From assembly GCA_013044165.1 (NCBI GenBank), contig JABEVB010000127.1, positions 1 to 50,510 of the forward strand: a stretch of DNA of 50,510 bases. Reading direction: 5' to 3'. Shown piece by piece: positions 9,159-19,827 of this stretch. Under the pieces are notes generated by a model that made no database searches, was not told the origin of the DNA, and worked only from the letters and a program-made list of their open reading frames with translations. The DNA comes from Phycisphaerales bacterium. GTDB taxonomy: Bacteria; Planctomycetota; Phycisphaerae; WQYP01. A program made the position numbers and the translations under genes. How positions within the stretch are numbered: the stretch's first letter is position 1; every line of letters starts with the position of its first letter.

Positions 9159-9185
9159 AAAGTTGCTTTGATTTTTTAGTTGGTT

Positions 9186-10076
9186 TTATTTGCCTTGATA
9201 ATGCACCCAAAAGCGGCTGGTCCAAAAGGCCAGGGCGGTGAGGGTCAACACCAGGAGCAACTGGACCCATGCCAAAGCGCTGGCGTAACCCATGCGCAAA
9301 AAAGTGAACGCGTTGTCATAGAGATACATCGTGTAAAGGTAGGTTGCCCGAATAGGGCCGCCCTGTGTCATGATGAATGGCTGCGTGAAGGTTTGCAGCG
9401 ATCCGATAATGCCCATGATGAGGTTAAAAAAGATGACCGGCGAAATACTGGGCAATGTGACATGCCAAATTTTGCGGGGCAGGTTGGCACCATCGAGATC
9501 AGCGGCCTCGTAAAGCTCCCGCGGCACATCCTGCAGACCGGCGAGATAAATCACCACAGTGTTGCCGAGGCTCCAAAAGCTCATGAGCACCAGCGCCGGC
9601 ATGGCCCACTGGGTGGAGGTAAGCCAAGGTGGAGGGTGGGCAATGCCCAGGCTGCGCAGCGTTACATTAATCAAACCGAGTTTGCTGTTGTACATCCACA
9701 GCCACAGCATGGCTGAGGCAACAAGTGGAATGAGCGAAGGCAAAAAAATGATGGTGCGATAGATGGACAATCCCCGGATATTTGCATTAAGCAGCAGGGC
9801 CAGGGCCAGAGCGATCACCATGCCCATGGGCAGAGACATCAGGGCATAAAGCAGAGTGTTTTTGAGCGATATCCAAAAAACATGATCGTGAATCATGTAG
9901 TTGTAATTGTGCCAGCCGACAAACACCGGAGGTTGCACCAACGGATAGTTGCAGAAACTGTAATACAGTGAGAGGCCAATAGGTATGGTGGTAAAAACCA
10001 AAACGCCAACCAGCCATGGCGACAAGAAAGCCATGCCTTTGAGAAAGTTGACGGTTTGGCGGCTCATACGCGGCAA
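9186..10076 (-). CDS. Sugar ABC transporter permease, MalF type
   Basis: A 296-residue inner-membrane permease of the CUT1 family with about six membrane segments and an EAA loop at about 186-214 (ELYEAADLDGANLP...LPSISPVI). The TTG at 10076 is taken as the start because AGGAG lies seven bases before it; the next in-frame ATG (10067) would be about 16 bases from that site. It pairs with the MalG-type subunit downstream and the binding protein upstream (24-base gap). Confidence 0.88.
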   Translation of the reverse strand: MPRMSRQTVNFLKGMAFLSPWLVGVLVFTTIPIGLSLYYSFCNYPLVQPPVFVGWHNYNYMIHDHVFWISLKNTLLYALMSLPMGMVIALALALLLNANIRGLSIYRTIIFLPSLIPLVASAMLWLWMYNSKLGLINVTLRSLGIAHPPPWLTSTQWAMPALVLMSFWSLGNTVVIYLAGLQDVPRELYEAADLDGANLPRKIWHVTLPSISPVIFFNLIMGIIGSLQTFTQPFIMTQGGPIRATYLYTMYLYDNAFTFLRMGYASALAWVQLLLVLTLTALAFWTSRFWVHYQGK

Positions 10077-10100
10077 GCAGATGCTCCTGATGAAAGCTGT

Positions 10101-11636
10101 TTACGGATTATACTCGCCCCCGGCCCCGGTGATAGCCTGCCGTCGCAGTTGCATGGCATGAAAAGCGTCATAAAGTCTTTGGAGCCTGGCTTGGGCCAGG
10201 GCCAAGGCATGTCGTGGAGTGTCTTTAAGCAACCCGACACGTTCGGCCGTAATGCCAAGCTCGGCCTTTAATTGCGGACCGATGGGCACGGGCGGAAAGC
10301 TGCGTGCGTTGGGGCTGGCGGCAAGTTTTTCAAACACGCCGATGTACGGGTTTTTGTTGTGCAGTAAAAACTTGCGACTCACCTTGGCCAGGGGGGAGTT
10401 TTTGCCGTGCATGGCGCAGAGCTTTTCCATCACGGGTTGCTGGTTTACATAGGCGATAAAGGCAAATGCGGACCGCGGGTGTTTGGCGCCTCGTGGTATG
10501 CATAGACAGTCAAATGAGCAGTAGCTGACATCTTTCAGGCCCGGCACCGCGCTGGGGAACGGCGCAAAAGCCCATGAATAGTTTTGGTAGCGCTGGCTCA
10601 GCGGCATTTTTAATTCAACACTCTTGGGCCAGAGCAGGGTGGACAGGTGCGGGGCAAAGTTGTAAATGTAATTGGCCATCCATGGGCCTTGCATTTCCAT
10701 AACTTCCTGCCCGGCCAAAAAGGGGTTTTCGGGTGAGTCAAAGTTCCCTTCGCCGGACTGAAAACTATTGATGGCCTGCGGACCGAGCCATTGGGAGTAT
10801 TTTTGAATCCATTGAAAAGATCGGACCACCGCGGGGCTGGTGAGCGTGAACTTATGCGTTTGGGCATTCCACACATGCCCGCCAAACCACATCCATAAGT
10901 CGCCAAGATACCAACTTGTCATGGGAACAAAGCCGGCCTGCAAAATCTGTCCACGGGAAGAGACAATTGTCAGTGCGTGGGCGTAGCGATCAAACTCTTT
11001 GAGGGTGCCTGGCGGACGGTTTGGATTAAGCCCCGCGGCGCGCAGCCGTGCCGCATCAGCTTTAAAAATGGCCTTGTTGTAAAGCAGGGCTACGGCGGCC
11101 GGGGTGCTAACGAGTGCATACAAATGACCATGATAATGGCATCCGCGCCAGTAAACGGGCAGGTAGCTTGCGGCGGTAATGCCGTAGGATTTTGCCATGG
11201 TGCCCAAGCGTTTCAGGCAGCCAAGGGCGGCAAACTGAGAAAGCGTTTCGTTCCAGAGGCCGGCGATATCGGGTGGCACGCCAGCAGCGATGGCGGTTAA
11301 GGTTTTTTGATCTATGGAACTGGTGGAAATATAGCGCACAAAAATATGGTCGCGGCGGCCGATGGTGGAGTTAAAGTCATTCACGATTTCGGCCATCTGG
11401 TCGCCTTCGGTGCCATTCCATTTTTCCCAGTATTCCACGACGGTTGTATGTGGCGGGGCTTTAACGATGCCTCGAGGCCCAAAGGCAAGCACCAGGGCGG
11501 CGGCTACGGCCATGCTGATGGAGATGGCCATGCGGAGGTAGCGCCGCCAACTACGCTTTTGGCTGCTACGGCTTGGCACGCTGGCATCGAGCTGGCCGGC
11601 AATAATTGGCTTGGGATGCTTTCGGTAGCGGGTCAA
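10101..11636 (-). CDS. Extracellular solute-binding protein, family 1 (sugar ABC importer)
   Basis: A 511-residue periplasmic binding protein. TTG 11636 is the likely start, with AGGAG about eight bases upstream. Residues about 30-50 form an uncleaved or signal-anchor-like hydrophobic segment after a basic N-terminus (SQKRSWRRYLRM). The mature part starts VVEYWEKWNGTEGDQM, typical of family 1 binding proteins, followed by QKTLTAIAAGVPPDIAGLW and a typical C-terminal FAFIAYVNQQPVMEKLC region. First gene of the importer unit. The sugar cannot be read from the sequence; the neighbouring GH-like genes suggest an oligosaccharide. No lipobox Cys is evident. Confidence 0.85.
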   Translation of the reverse strand: MTRYRKHPKPIIAGQLDASVPSRSSQKRSWRRYLRMAISISMAVAAALVLAFGPRGIVKAPPHTTVVEYWEKWNGTEGDQMAEIVNDFNSTIGRRDHIFVRYISTSSIDQKTLTAIAAGVPPDIAGLWNETLSQFAALGCLKRLGTMAKSYGITAASYLPVYWRGCHYHGHLYALVSTPAAVALLYNKAIFKADAARLRAAGLNPNRPPGTLKEFDRYAHALTIVSSRGQILQAGFVPMTSWYLGDLWMWFGGHVWNAQTHKFTLTSPAVVRSFQWIQKYSQWLGPQAINSFQSGEGNFDSPENPFLAGQEVMEMQGPWMANYIYNFAPHLSTLLWPKSVELKMPLSQRYQNYSWAFAPFPSAVPGLKDVSYCSFDCLCIPRGAKHPRSAFAFIAYVNQQPVMEKLCAMHGKNSPLAKVSRKFLLHNKNPYIGVFEKLAASPNARSFPPVPIGPQLKAELGITAERVGLLKDTPRHALALAQARLQRLYDAFHAMQLRRQAITGAGGEYNP

Positions 11637-11707
11637 TGCAACGGCTCCTGAGCACCTGAGGCTGCCTGAGGAATACTGCCCGCTGGTTGGTCAAGGCCAG
11701 AGGGTTT

Positions 11708-11730
11708 GAACTGCTTGGCTTTCGCAGTTC
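11708..11730. promoter_or_regulatory. Inverted repeat in the leader of the importer operon (candidate operator)
   Basis: GAACTGC, nine bases, GCAGTTC: a perfect 7+7 repeat about 72 bases before the binding-protein start and downstream of the candidate promoter. Placement fits a repressor site or an RNA hairpin in the leader. No T-tract follows, so it is not an intrinsic terminator. Confidence 0.35.
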
Positions 11731-11769
11731 CTGGTACGCCACTTTTGGCTAACGCGTATATTTGCATAA

Positions 11770-11798
11770 ATTGTAACACGAGACGGTGCGCATGCCAG
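11770..11798 (-). promoter_or_regulatory. Candidate promoter of the sugar importer operon
   Basis: Minus strand: CTGGCA (4 of 6), 17 bases, TACAAT (5 of 6). It would give a leader of about 125 bases containing the inverted repeat at 11708-11730. The -35 match is weak. Confidence 0.35.
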
Positions 11799-12032
11799 CG
11801 GCCTTCAGTTTTGGCAATTGTGTCGCATAGTGTTGACCCTGGGGCGGGGTTTTGAATTCGCTAAGCTGCACCGCTGATGGGCGGTTGGTGTTTACAGGCC
11901 GAGTTTTAGAGAGAGCCGCCGCAACATTACGAATACTCACACGAGCCATTGGGCTGCCGTTTTGACATTGTTAGCAGTTGACTTCGCGCGACTGCTGCCA
12001 AGGAGGCAGGAGCCGCAGTGCGGATATGCTTC

Positions 12033-12062
12033 TTGGACGAAATGGATGTAAGTTATTATAAA
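12033..12062 (+). promoter_or_regulatory. Candidate promoter of the chaperone cluster
   Basis: TTGGAC, 18 bases, TATAAA, in an A/T-rich island about 170 bases before groEL1. No CIRCE element was seen anywhere in the 590-base region between the importer and groEL1, so HrcA-type control is not supported. Confidence 0.4.
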
Positions 12063-12077
12063 ATAATGTCTTATATG

Positions 12078-12104
12078 ATTGCCATTCGATTCGCTTTTGG
12101 CAAT
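12078..12104 (+). promoter_or_regulatory. Inverted repeat in groEL1 leader
   Basis: ATTGCCA, 13 bases, TGGCAAT: a perfect 7+7 repeat starting about 15 bases after the candidate -10. It could be an operator at the transcription start or a hairpin in the leader RNA. It does not match CIRCE. Confidence 0.3.
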
Positions 12105-12175
12105 GGCACAACCCTTGCTTATGTAATAGGCGAACAGGCTGCGCCCGGATTGTGGGGCGGCTGGAGTGGGGATAG

Positions 12176-13930
<1,755 letters not shown>

Positions 13931-13991
13931 CCCCGTGGCGCTGTTGCCGAGACAATGAACATTAGCACAAGTTTTAACAGGAGTTTACGCA

Positions 13992-14282
13992 ATGAAAATC
14001 AAGCCGATTGATGATCGCGTGGTGGTGCAGGCGGTAGAAGCGGAAGCTAAGACGGCGACGGGCATTTACCTGCCCGACTCCGCCAAAGAAAAGCCTACCC
14101 GTGGCAAGGTAATTAGCGTTGGCCCCGGCAAATTGCTGGATTCGGGCAAGCGCGTTGCCGTGCCTGTGAAGGTTGGCGATGAAGTGTACTACGGCAAATA
14201 TGCTGGCACGGAAGTAAAAGTCAATGAAGATAAGTTTGTGATTCTCCGCGAGAGCGATTTGCTCGGCGTGGTGACCCGGTAA
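13992..14282 (+). CDS. groES: Co-chaperonin GroES
   Basis: A 96-residue 10-kDa cap of the GroEL ring, full length. AGGAG lies seven bases before the ATG. The N-terminal [10 protein letters not shown] strand, the mobile loop ([13 protein letters not shown]), the [17 protein letters not shown] roof region and the C-terminal [11 protein letters not shown] are all typical. It sits between two groEL genes rather than ahead of one; the single GroES probably serves both rings. Confidence 0.97.
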   Translation: MKIKPIDDRVVVQAVEAEAKTATGIYLPDSAKEKPTRGKVISVGPGKLLDSGKRVAVPVKVGDEVYYGKYAGTEVKVNEDKFVILRESDLLGVVTR

Positions 14283-14385
14283 CGATGCCGCCGCGAGCCC
14301 GTTGGGCCGGGCGTGTAAAGTTTGGATACAAGGTTCAAGGCAGTGCATAACGCTCCTGGGCCTGATTAAGGAAAGGTAAAAAATC

Positions 14386-15999
14386 ATGGCAGCTAAGCAA
14401 ATGGTGTTTGATTCGGCAGCGCGGCAAAAAGTGCTCGATGGTCTGTCTAAACTCGCCGCGGCAGTCAAGGTGACGTTGGGGCCATCGGGTCGCAATGTGG
14501 TGCTGGCTAAAAGCTGGGGTTCGCCGCAAGTTACGCGCGATGGCGTAACGGTGGCCAAAGAGGTTGAACTCCCGGAACCTTTCGAGAACATGGGCGCCAA
14601 GCTCGTGAATGAAGTGGCTGGAAAAACCAACGATATTGCCGGTGATGGGACCACCACGGCAACAGTGCTGGCCGAAGCAATTTACACTGCGGGCCTTCGG
14701 ACCGTAACGACGGGCGTGAACCCGGTGGTTGTGAAGCGCGGCATTGACAAGGCCGTTGAGGCGGCCACGGCGGCCATCAGCGATATGTCGCGCAAAGTCA
14801 GCGGCAAAGACGATCTGAAGAAGGTGGCGACCATTTCGGCCAACTCCGACAGCGCAATTGGCGACCTGATTGCTGACGCACTCGATCGTGTCGGCAAGGA
14901 TGGGGTTGTCACCATTGAAGAAGGTAAGAGCACCGAGACCACGATGACCCTGGTGGAGGGCATGGCGTTTGACAAAGGGTTCCTGTCGCCATACTTCATG
15001 ACCAGCCCGGGCACGATGGAGTGTGTGCTGGAAGACCCCTACATACTGCTGTATGAGAAAAAGATCAGCACGATCAGCGAGATTTTGCCGCTGCTGAATA
15101 AAGTGGTGACGGCGGCCAAGCCGGTTCTTCTTATTGCTGAAGATGTGGAAGCCGAAGCCTTGGCGACGCTGGTTGTGAACAGGTTGCGTGGCATTTTGCA
15201 TGTGTGTGCGGTGAAAGCTCCCGGTTTTGGTGATCGGCGCAAGGCCATCATGGGTGATTTGGCGGTGGTGACGGGCGGCAAGTTCATCAGCGAAGACCTT
15301 GGAGCAAAGCTTGATGCCATTGAACTTTCCGACTTGGGTCGCGCCAAGAAAGTGGTCATAGACAAAGACAACACAACCATTGTGGAAGGCGCCGGCAAGA
15401 AGAAGGACATTGAAGCACGCGTCGGCCAGATTCGCCTCCAGGTTGAAAAGACCACCAGCGATTATGATCGCGAAAAGCTTCAGGAACGTCTTGCCAAACT
15501 TACCGGCGGAGTGGCCGTGCTTCGCGTGGGCGGCAGCACCGAAACCGAAATGAAGGAACGCAAGTTCCGCGTTGACGATGCCTTGCACGCAACGCGTGCG
15601 GCTGCGGAAGAAGGCATTGTTCCCGGCGGTGGCGTGGCGTTTCTGCGGGCGATTGCTGCAGTGGAGACGGCCAAGTCCAAGGCACGCGGTGACGAAAAGG
15701 TTGGGTTTGACATTATTGAGTCTGCTCTGAAGGCCCCGACCCGTCAGATTTGCGAAAACGCCGGTGAAGACGGCAGTGTTGTGGTGGACGCTATCCTCGA
15801 AAAGGATGGCTCGTTCGGCTACAATGCGGCCACGCGGGAGTATGGCGACATGTTTAAAATGGGCGTCGTAGATCCGGCGAAGGTTACGCGTACAGCGCTG
15901 CAGAATGCAGCCTCGGTCGCGGGCCTTCTGCTCACCACCGATGTGCTGGTGACCGAAGCCAAGGAAGACCAGGAGGCTGTGCCAGGAGCCGTCCGCTGA
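14386..15999 (+). CDS. groEL: Chaperonin GroEL, copy 2 (no GGM tail)
   Basis: A 537-residue second chaperonin subunit, with AAGGAAAGG a short distance before the ATG. It has the ATPase motifs ([34 protein letters not shown] with the catalytic Asp) and full domain length. It differs from copy 1 in its apical domain ([14 protein letters not shown] against the equivalent of copy 1) and in its end: the C-terminus is [14 protein letters not shown], without Gly-Gly-Met repeats. Bacteria with several groEL genes often keep one housekeeping copy with a GGM tail and specialised copies with changed tails. Copy 2 may therefore have a narrower client range; that is inference. Confidence 0.96.
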   Translation: MAAKQMVFDSAARQKVLDGLSKLAAAVKVTLGPSGRNVVLAKSWGSPQVTRDGVTVAKEVELPEPFENMGAKLVNEVAGKTNDIAGDGTTTATVLAEAIYTAGLRTVTTGVNPVVVKRGIDKAVEAATAAISDMSRKVSGKDDLKKVATISANSDSAIGDLIADALDRVGKDGVVTIEEGKSTETTMTLVEGMAFDKGFLSPYFMTSPGTMECVLEDPYILLYEKKISTISEILPLLNKVVTAAKPVLLIAEDVEAEALATLVVNRLRGILHVCAVKAPGFGDRRKAIMGDLAVVTGGKFISEDLGAKLDAIELSDLGRAKKVVIDKDNTTIVEGAGKKKDIEARVGQIRLQVEKTTSDYDREKLQERLAKLTGGVAVLRVGGSTETEMKERKFRVDDALHATRAAAEEGIVPGGGVAFLRAIAAVETAKSKARGDEKVGFDIIESALKAPTRQICENAGEDGSVVVDAILEKDGSFGYNAATREYGDMFKMGVVDPAKVTRTALQNAASVAGLLLTTDVLVTEAKEDQEAVPGAVR

Positions 16000-16124
16000 T
16001 TATGCCGTTGGTAGTCCGAGGATGAAGCGGGGCCTTTTGGTGGACCGCATAAACGTTTTTGAAGGCCTGGGGATGGCGTACATTGGCTCCCGGGCCTTTT
16101 CTATTGTGGACAGGCGAAGCAATT

Positions 16125-17297
16125 ATGGCTTCCAAGCGAGATTATTATGAAGTGCTCGGGGTGGATCGCAGCGCCTCGGCGGATGCGATTAAAAGCGCCT
16201 ACCGCAAGGCGGCTTTGAAATTTCACCCGGACAAAAATCCGGGCGATAAAGAAGCCGAGCACAAATTCAAAGAGGCGTCGGAAGCGTATGAAGTACTCTC
16301 CGACACCGATAAGCGAGCCCGGTACGATCAGTTCGGCCATGCGGGTCTTGGCGGCACCGCAGTGCATGATTATGAGCACATGCGTTATGACGACATCTTT
16401 TCGATGTTTCATGATATTTTTGGCGGTGGAGGTGGCGGCGGTGGGCGTCGCGGACCATCGCGCGGGTACGACCTGGAAACGCAGGTGCAGATTTCGCTCC
16501 TTGAGGTAGCCCAAGGCTGTCAGCGCGAAGTGGACTTTACGCGACAGGATGTATGTGAAACGTGCAGCGGTTCGGGTGCCAAACCGGGCAGCAAGCGACG
16601 TGTATGCTCCACCTGCGGTGGACGCGGGCAGGTCGCGCAGCGTGGATTTGGCGGCATGTTTCAGGTGGTGACCACATGCCCGGCGTGCCTTGGACAAGGC
16701 TCCACAGTGGATAAGCCCTGTCCAACCTGTGATGGCTCGGGTCGCGGAACAAAAAAGCGAAATCTAACGGTGAAAATACCGCCCGGTATACATGACGGGC
16801 AGGCGGTGCGTGTGCGGGGCGAAGGCGAGCCGGGGGAACAAGGCGCATCACGCGGCGATCTTTTGGTATACGTTCGGGTAAAAGAGCACGAGTTTTTTCA
16901 TCGGCGCGAAAATGATTTGGTGTTGGAGGTGCCCGTCAGTATTGCCCAGGCGGCGCTGGGAGCGGACGTTGAAGTTCCAACGCTTTTTGGCAAGTCAAAC
17001 CTGCATGTTGAGTCGGGCACGCAGCACGGCCAGGTGTTGACGCTCAAGGGATTAGGCCTGCCCGACCTGCAAGGCGGTCGGCAGGGCAATCTGCTGTGCC
17101 AGGTTCATGTGGCTGTGCCACGAAGACTCACACGCAAACAGGAACAGTTGCTGCGCGAGTATGCCGCCACTGAAGATCACACCGTCTCGCCAATTCAAAA
17201 GACATTTTTTGAAAAGCTCAAGGATTATCTGGTGGGCACGGAGTCTGCGGCTGGCGGCGTTGATGACAAGGCCGGTGCGGGCAAGTCGGCCAGTTGA
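16125..17297 (+). CDS. dnaJ: Chaperone DnaJ (Hsp40)
   Basis: A 390-residue type I J-protein that delivers clients to DnaK and stimulates its ATPase. ATG 16125 is chosen because [13 protein letters not shown] is the usual start; an in-frame upstream extension is not conserved-looking. J domain about residues 5-70 with HPDKNPG; Gly-rich linker about 100-115; zinc region with four CxxCxGxG-type repeats ([32 protein letters not shown]); C-terminal substrate-binding domains; a short Ala/Gly tail. It precedes grpE by 36 bases; dnaK is not in the window. Confidence 0.97.
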   Translation: MASKRDYYEVLGVDRSASADAIKSAYRKAALKFHPDKNPGDKEAEHKFKEASEAYEVLSDTDKRARYDQFGHAGLGGTAVHDYEHMRYDDIFSMFHDIFGGGGGGGGRRGPSRGYDLETQVQISLLEVAQGCQREVDFTRQDVCETCSGSGAKPGSKRRVCSTCGGRGQVAQRGFGGMFQVVTTCPACLGQGSTVDKPCPTCDGSGRGTKKRNLTVKIPPGIHDGQAVRVRGEGEPGEQGASRGDLLVYVRVKEHEFFHRRENDLVLEVPVSIAQAALGADVEVPTLFGKSNLHVESGTQHGQVLTLKGLGLPDLQGGRQGNLLCQVHVAVPRRLTRKQEQLLREYAATEDHTVSPIQKTFFEKLKDYLVGTESAAGGVDDKAGAGKSAS

Positions 17298-17333
17298 TGA
17301 CCATGAGGCCGTATTCATTCAAGAGGTAAGTTT

Positions 17334-17897
17334 ATGAGTAAAGACAATCAACCCCATTCGAGTCACGATGAGACGCTTGAGCAGAATGCCGCAGCATCGC
17401 AGGGGCCGGAATCTTCCGAGCCAACGGATGTTGCCAGTTCCGGTGATATTGCCGCGGCTATTGCTGAGGCCAATGATCTTCGAGAAAAACTTGTTCGTTG
17501 GCAGGCCGATTTTGAAAATTTGCGGCGTCGCAGTGCTCGCGAGGTGCTCGAGGCGCGCCAGGTGGCCGAGGGAGATTTTGCGCGCGACCTTCTCGATGTA
17601 CTGGATCACTTTGAGAGTGCGTTAAGCGTAGACCCGGCCAAAACCGATGCCGCCAGCCTGCTGCAAGGCATCAAAATTACCTACGATGAACTGGTGAAGG
17701 TGCTGGGCAGAAAAGGCATTGAGTCGTATGAGCCTTCAGGGCAGGCATTTGACCCTCATTGCCATGAGGCGGTAGCGCGAGAGGATCGTAGCGATCTTCC
17801 GGCGGGGCAGGTGATTCAGACTTTTCAGCGCGGCTATAAACTGCGCGATCGAATTTTGCGGCCCGCCAAAGTGAAGGTCAGCGCCAAGCCGGCATAA
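17334..17897 (+). CDS. grpE: Nucleotide exchange factor GrpE
   Basis: A 187-residue partner of DnaK that releases ADP. AGAGG precedes the ATG. A disordered acidic N-terminus (about 40 residues) leads into the long coiled-coil helix (LREKLVRWQADFENLRRR) and the C-terminal beta domain (GIESYEPSGQAFDPHCHEAV, VIQTFQRGYKLRDRILRPAKV). The coding order dnaJ-grpE suggests co-transcription with the chaperonins. Confidence 0.96.
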   Translation: MSKDNQPHSSHDETLEQNAAASQGPESSEPTDVASSGDIAAAIAEANDLREKLVRWQADFENLRRRSAREVLEARQVAEGDFARDLLDVLDHFESALSVDPAKTDAASLLQGIKITYDELVKVLGRKGIESYEPSGQAFDPHCHEAVAREDRSDLPAGQVIQTFQRGYKLRDRILRPAKVKVSAKPA

Positions 17898-17982
17898 TCG
17901 CCTGGCGGGAGAGCGGCGGCGTATCAATTGGGACAGTCCGTTTGTTGTGTCGCCGAAAATATAGCATTGGAGAACGTACAAT

Positions 17983-18354
17983 ATGCCTACGTATGAATAT
18001 CGCTGCGGGGCCTGCGGCCATGAGTTTGAGGAGTTTCAGTCCATTACGGCGGCTGCTCTCAAAAAGTGCCCTAAGTGCGGAAAAAATAAATTGGCGCGGC
18101 TGATTTCGGCCGGGGCCGGTATTATATTCAAGGGCAGTGGATTCTACGAGACAGATTACCGCTCGGACTCTTATAAGGCGGCGGCAAAAAAAGATTCATC
18201 GCAAGGTGCAGCACCTGCTGCGGCCAGCGGAAACCAGGCGGGCGGAAGCGAGAAGTCGGCTGCAGCGCCCAGTGCGCCTGGTGCCACCGCCACACCGGCA
18301 GAAACTAAACCGGCGACCGGTAGTAAGTCGCCAGGCAAGACCGCGAAGAAATAG
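17983..18354 (+). CDS. FmdB-family zinc-ribbon protein
   Basis: A 123-residue protein; GGAG lies about nine bases before the ATG. Residues 1-45 are a zinc ribbon with CGAC (Cys8, Cys11) and CPKC (Cys29, Cys32), beginning MPTYEYRC, the signature of the FmdB/CxxC_CxxC_SSSS family. FKGSGFYETDYR is also typical. The last 60 residues are low-complexity Ala/Ser/Pro/Lys. The function of the family is not firmly known; it is often found beside stress or translation genes. Downstream of grpE by 85 bases. Confidence 0.88.
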   Translation: MPTYEYRCGACGHEFEEFQSITAAALKKCPKCGKNKLARLISAGAGIIFKGSGFYETDYRSDSYKAAAKKDSSQGAAPAAASGNQAGGSEKSAAAPSAPGATATPAETKPATGSKSPGKTAKK

Positions 18355-18365
18355 CCCATTAACGC

Positions 18366-18632
18366 ATGGCGCTCGACGCTCTGATACGTCGGCTCACGTC
18401 CATACGGTGCAACGATATGGTAACTGACTTTTCATCAGAGAACGTCCTCAAAAGTGGCGATAGCTTGTTCTGCCCGGTGTGCCGCAAAGCTCCCGGAGTT
18501 GTGGGCAGCGATTGTTTTCCATTTTGCTCGCAGCGCTGTCGGCTTGTGGATTTGGGTCGCTGGCTGGACGGGAGTTACGCATCGTCGCGGCCATTGGACC
18601 CGTCCGAGGATGATCCGCTCGACACGGATTAG
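18366..18632 (+). CDS. yacG: YacG-like zinc protein (DNA gyrase inhibitor family)
   Basis: An 88-residue frame; the core begins at CPVC and continues with PFCSQRC and RLVDLGRWL, the C-x2-C...C-x3-C zinc finger and LxDLGxWL motif of YacG. YacG binds gyrase in E. coli and blocks DNA binding. The start is uncertain: neither ATG 18366 nor ATG 18417 has a clear ribosome site. The shorter version (71 residues) is closer to the family length. It begins 11 bases after the FmdB-type gene, so it is probably the end of the cluster. Confidence 0.85.
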   Translation: MALDALIRRLTSIRCNDMVTDFSSENVLKSGDSLFCPVCRKAPGVVGSDCFPFCSQRCRLVDLGRWLDGSYASSRPLDPSEDDPLDTD

Positions 18633-18785
18633 GCCAACCCCAAGCGAGCGGTTCCACCGATTGATGGAAACCATTAAACGGGTGTGAACGGCCAAATGGA
18701 TGTCAAAAACTCAATGCTGTTTGAGCCGTGAACGCCGCCGTTATATTCGCAAATGAGGATATTCTGGTTGGTTTGTATGTACTTT

Positions 18786-18815
18786 TTGCAATCAGAAGGC
18801 CGATAAGAGTAGTAT
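18786..18815 (+). promoter_or_regulatory. Candidate promoter of the Hc1-like gene
   Basis: TTGCAA, 18 bases, TAGTAT, about 85 bases before the ATG at 18902. The transcript would carry the strong hairpin at 18835-18866. Confidence 0.4.
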
Positions 18816-18834
18816 TGCTATTCAAGGAATGCGA

Positions 18835-18866
18835 CGCATGCCGCCTCTGTGAGGCGGTGAGATGCG
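18835..18866 (+). promoter_or_regulatory. Leader hairpin ahead of the Hc1-like gene
   Basis: CCGCCTC-tgt-GAGGCGG (18841-18857) is a perfect seven-pair stem with a three-base loop, extended by an outer CGCAT/ATGCG pairing. No T-run follows. It lies 35 bases before the coding start and could stabilise the RNA or bind a regulator. Confidence 0.45.
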
Positions 18867-18901
18867 GCTAGTCATGTAGGGTCTTTGCAGGAGCACGCCA
18901 T

Positions 18902-19081
18902 ATGATGCAAGAGTACGAGAATCTCAAAAGGATTATCGAATCGGCGGCGGAAGATGTTGCCAAAGCCGAGGGCGGCAACAAAATGGCCGGGACGCGTGTT
19001 CGCAAGGTGATGCAGGACGTGCGGCACGCGGCGCAGGAACTTCGCAAGAAGATTCTTGAGCTTCGTACGCAAGCGCCTTGA
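18902..19081 (+). CDS. Histone H1-like/Hc1-type small nucleoid protein
   Basis: A 59-residue protein, short enough to be missed by automatic callers. AGGAG lies eight bases before ATG 18902; a second ATG follows at once. The sequence has an acidic amphipathic helix (EYENLKRIIESAAEDVAKAE) followed by GGNKMAGTRVRKVMQDVRH and a basic helix (AQELRKKILELR). The AExGNKxAxxRVR core matches the N-terminal domain of chlamydial Hc1 and the small H1-like proteins of planctomycetes. The lysine-rich tail of Hc1 is absent. A role in compacting or organising DNA is inferred from family. Confidence 0.75.
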   Translation: MMQEYENLKRIIESAAEDVAKAEGGNKMAGTRVRKVMQDVRHAAQELRKKILELRTQAP

Positions 19082-19290
19082 CGCACGGGTATGTTGCGAT
19101 ACGCTTAGGGGGCCGCCAACTTGCGCAGTCGCTTTGCGCATAAGGGGTGGTCTGTTCGCTGTGCGAACCGGGCAAGGTAGTCTGCCGGGTGCGGTGGCCA
19201 GAAGAAATAAATTGATGCTTGTGGCGGCAGGTGGCGCGAGCCAGGCTGCGTGCCCTGCCGGCGCATCAGACAGAAAGGGATTTCCATCGT

Positions 19291-19764
19291 ATGGCACCGC
19301 CATTTTTATATGATCTTACACAGCTCGATTTAAACAAAATAATCATTCCAATTGAAGAAATTCGCAAATTTAATCCGCAGCGGTTCGAGATGGAGCAACT
19401 ATCGGGCATTATTCATCTGGATAATGCGACTCTGACCGCAGTCGGCGTAAAGGAGCTGACGGAACACGAGTTCTGGGTTCGCGGGCACATTCCAGGCCGC
19501 CCGCTGATGCCGGGGGTAATCATGGTGGAGGCGGCAGCGCAATTGTGCGCATATCTTGCGCACCGGGAGATGCCGGAAGTGGGTTTTATCGGTTTTGCCA
19601 AATGTGATGAAACTCGCTTTCGTGGGGCGGTGTCACCGCCGGGAAAATTTTATATCATTGCGCAAATGACCAGCATGAATCGGCGTCGCGTGGTGGCGAA
19701 CTGTCAGGGTATTTACAACGGCACCTTGGTATTTGAAACGATCATCACCGGCATGCCGGTTTAA
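19291..19764 (+). CDS. FabZ-like 3-hydroxyacyl-ACP dehydratase (hotdog fold)
   Basis: A 157-residue hotdog protein. The GHIPGRPLMPGV segment holds the catalytic His (about His66), and VEAAAQ the catalytic Glu (Glu80), 14 residues apart as in FabZ. It would dehydrate beta-hydroxyacyl-ACP in fatty-acid synthesis. ATG 19291 follows a purine-rich GGGA. The N-terminal 30 residues (IPIEEIRKFNPQRFEMEQLS) are longer than in standard FabZ and resemble the variant common in planctomycetes. It may therefore be a second, specialised dehydratase. Alone on its strand, not in a fab cluster. Confidence 0.85.
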   Translation: MAPPFLYDLTQLDLNKIIIPIEEIRKFNPQRFEMEQLSGIIHLDNATLTAVGVKELTEHEFWVRGHIPGRPLMPGVIMVEAAAQLCAYLAHREMPEVGFIGFAKCDETRFRGAVSPPGKFYIIAQMTSMNRRRVVANCQGIYNGTLVFETIITGMPV

Positions 19765-19827
19765 GCGACTGGTGGCCAATGTAGCGGTGGTTCGGCCCCC
19801 GCAATCCTGTTGAGGCGAGGCCCTGCA

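Noticed and set aside
18633..18785. tRNA or small RNA gene downstream of yacG
   Set aside because: No T-arm motif or cloverleaf pairing could be built, and no terminator follows.
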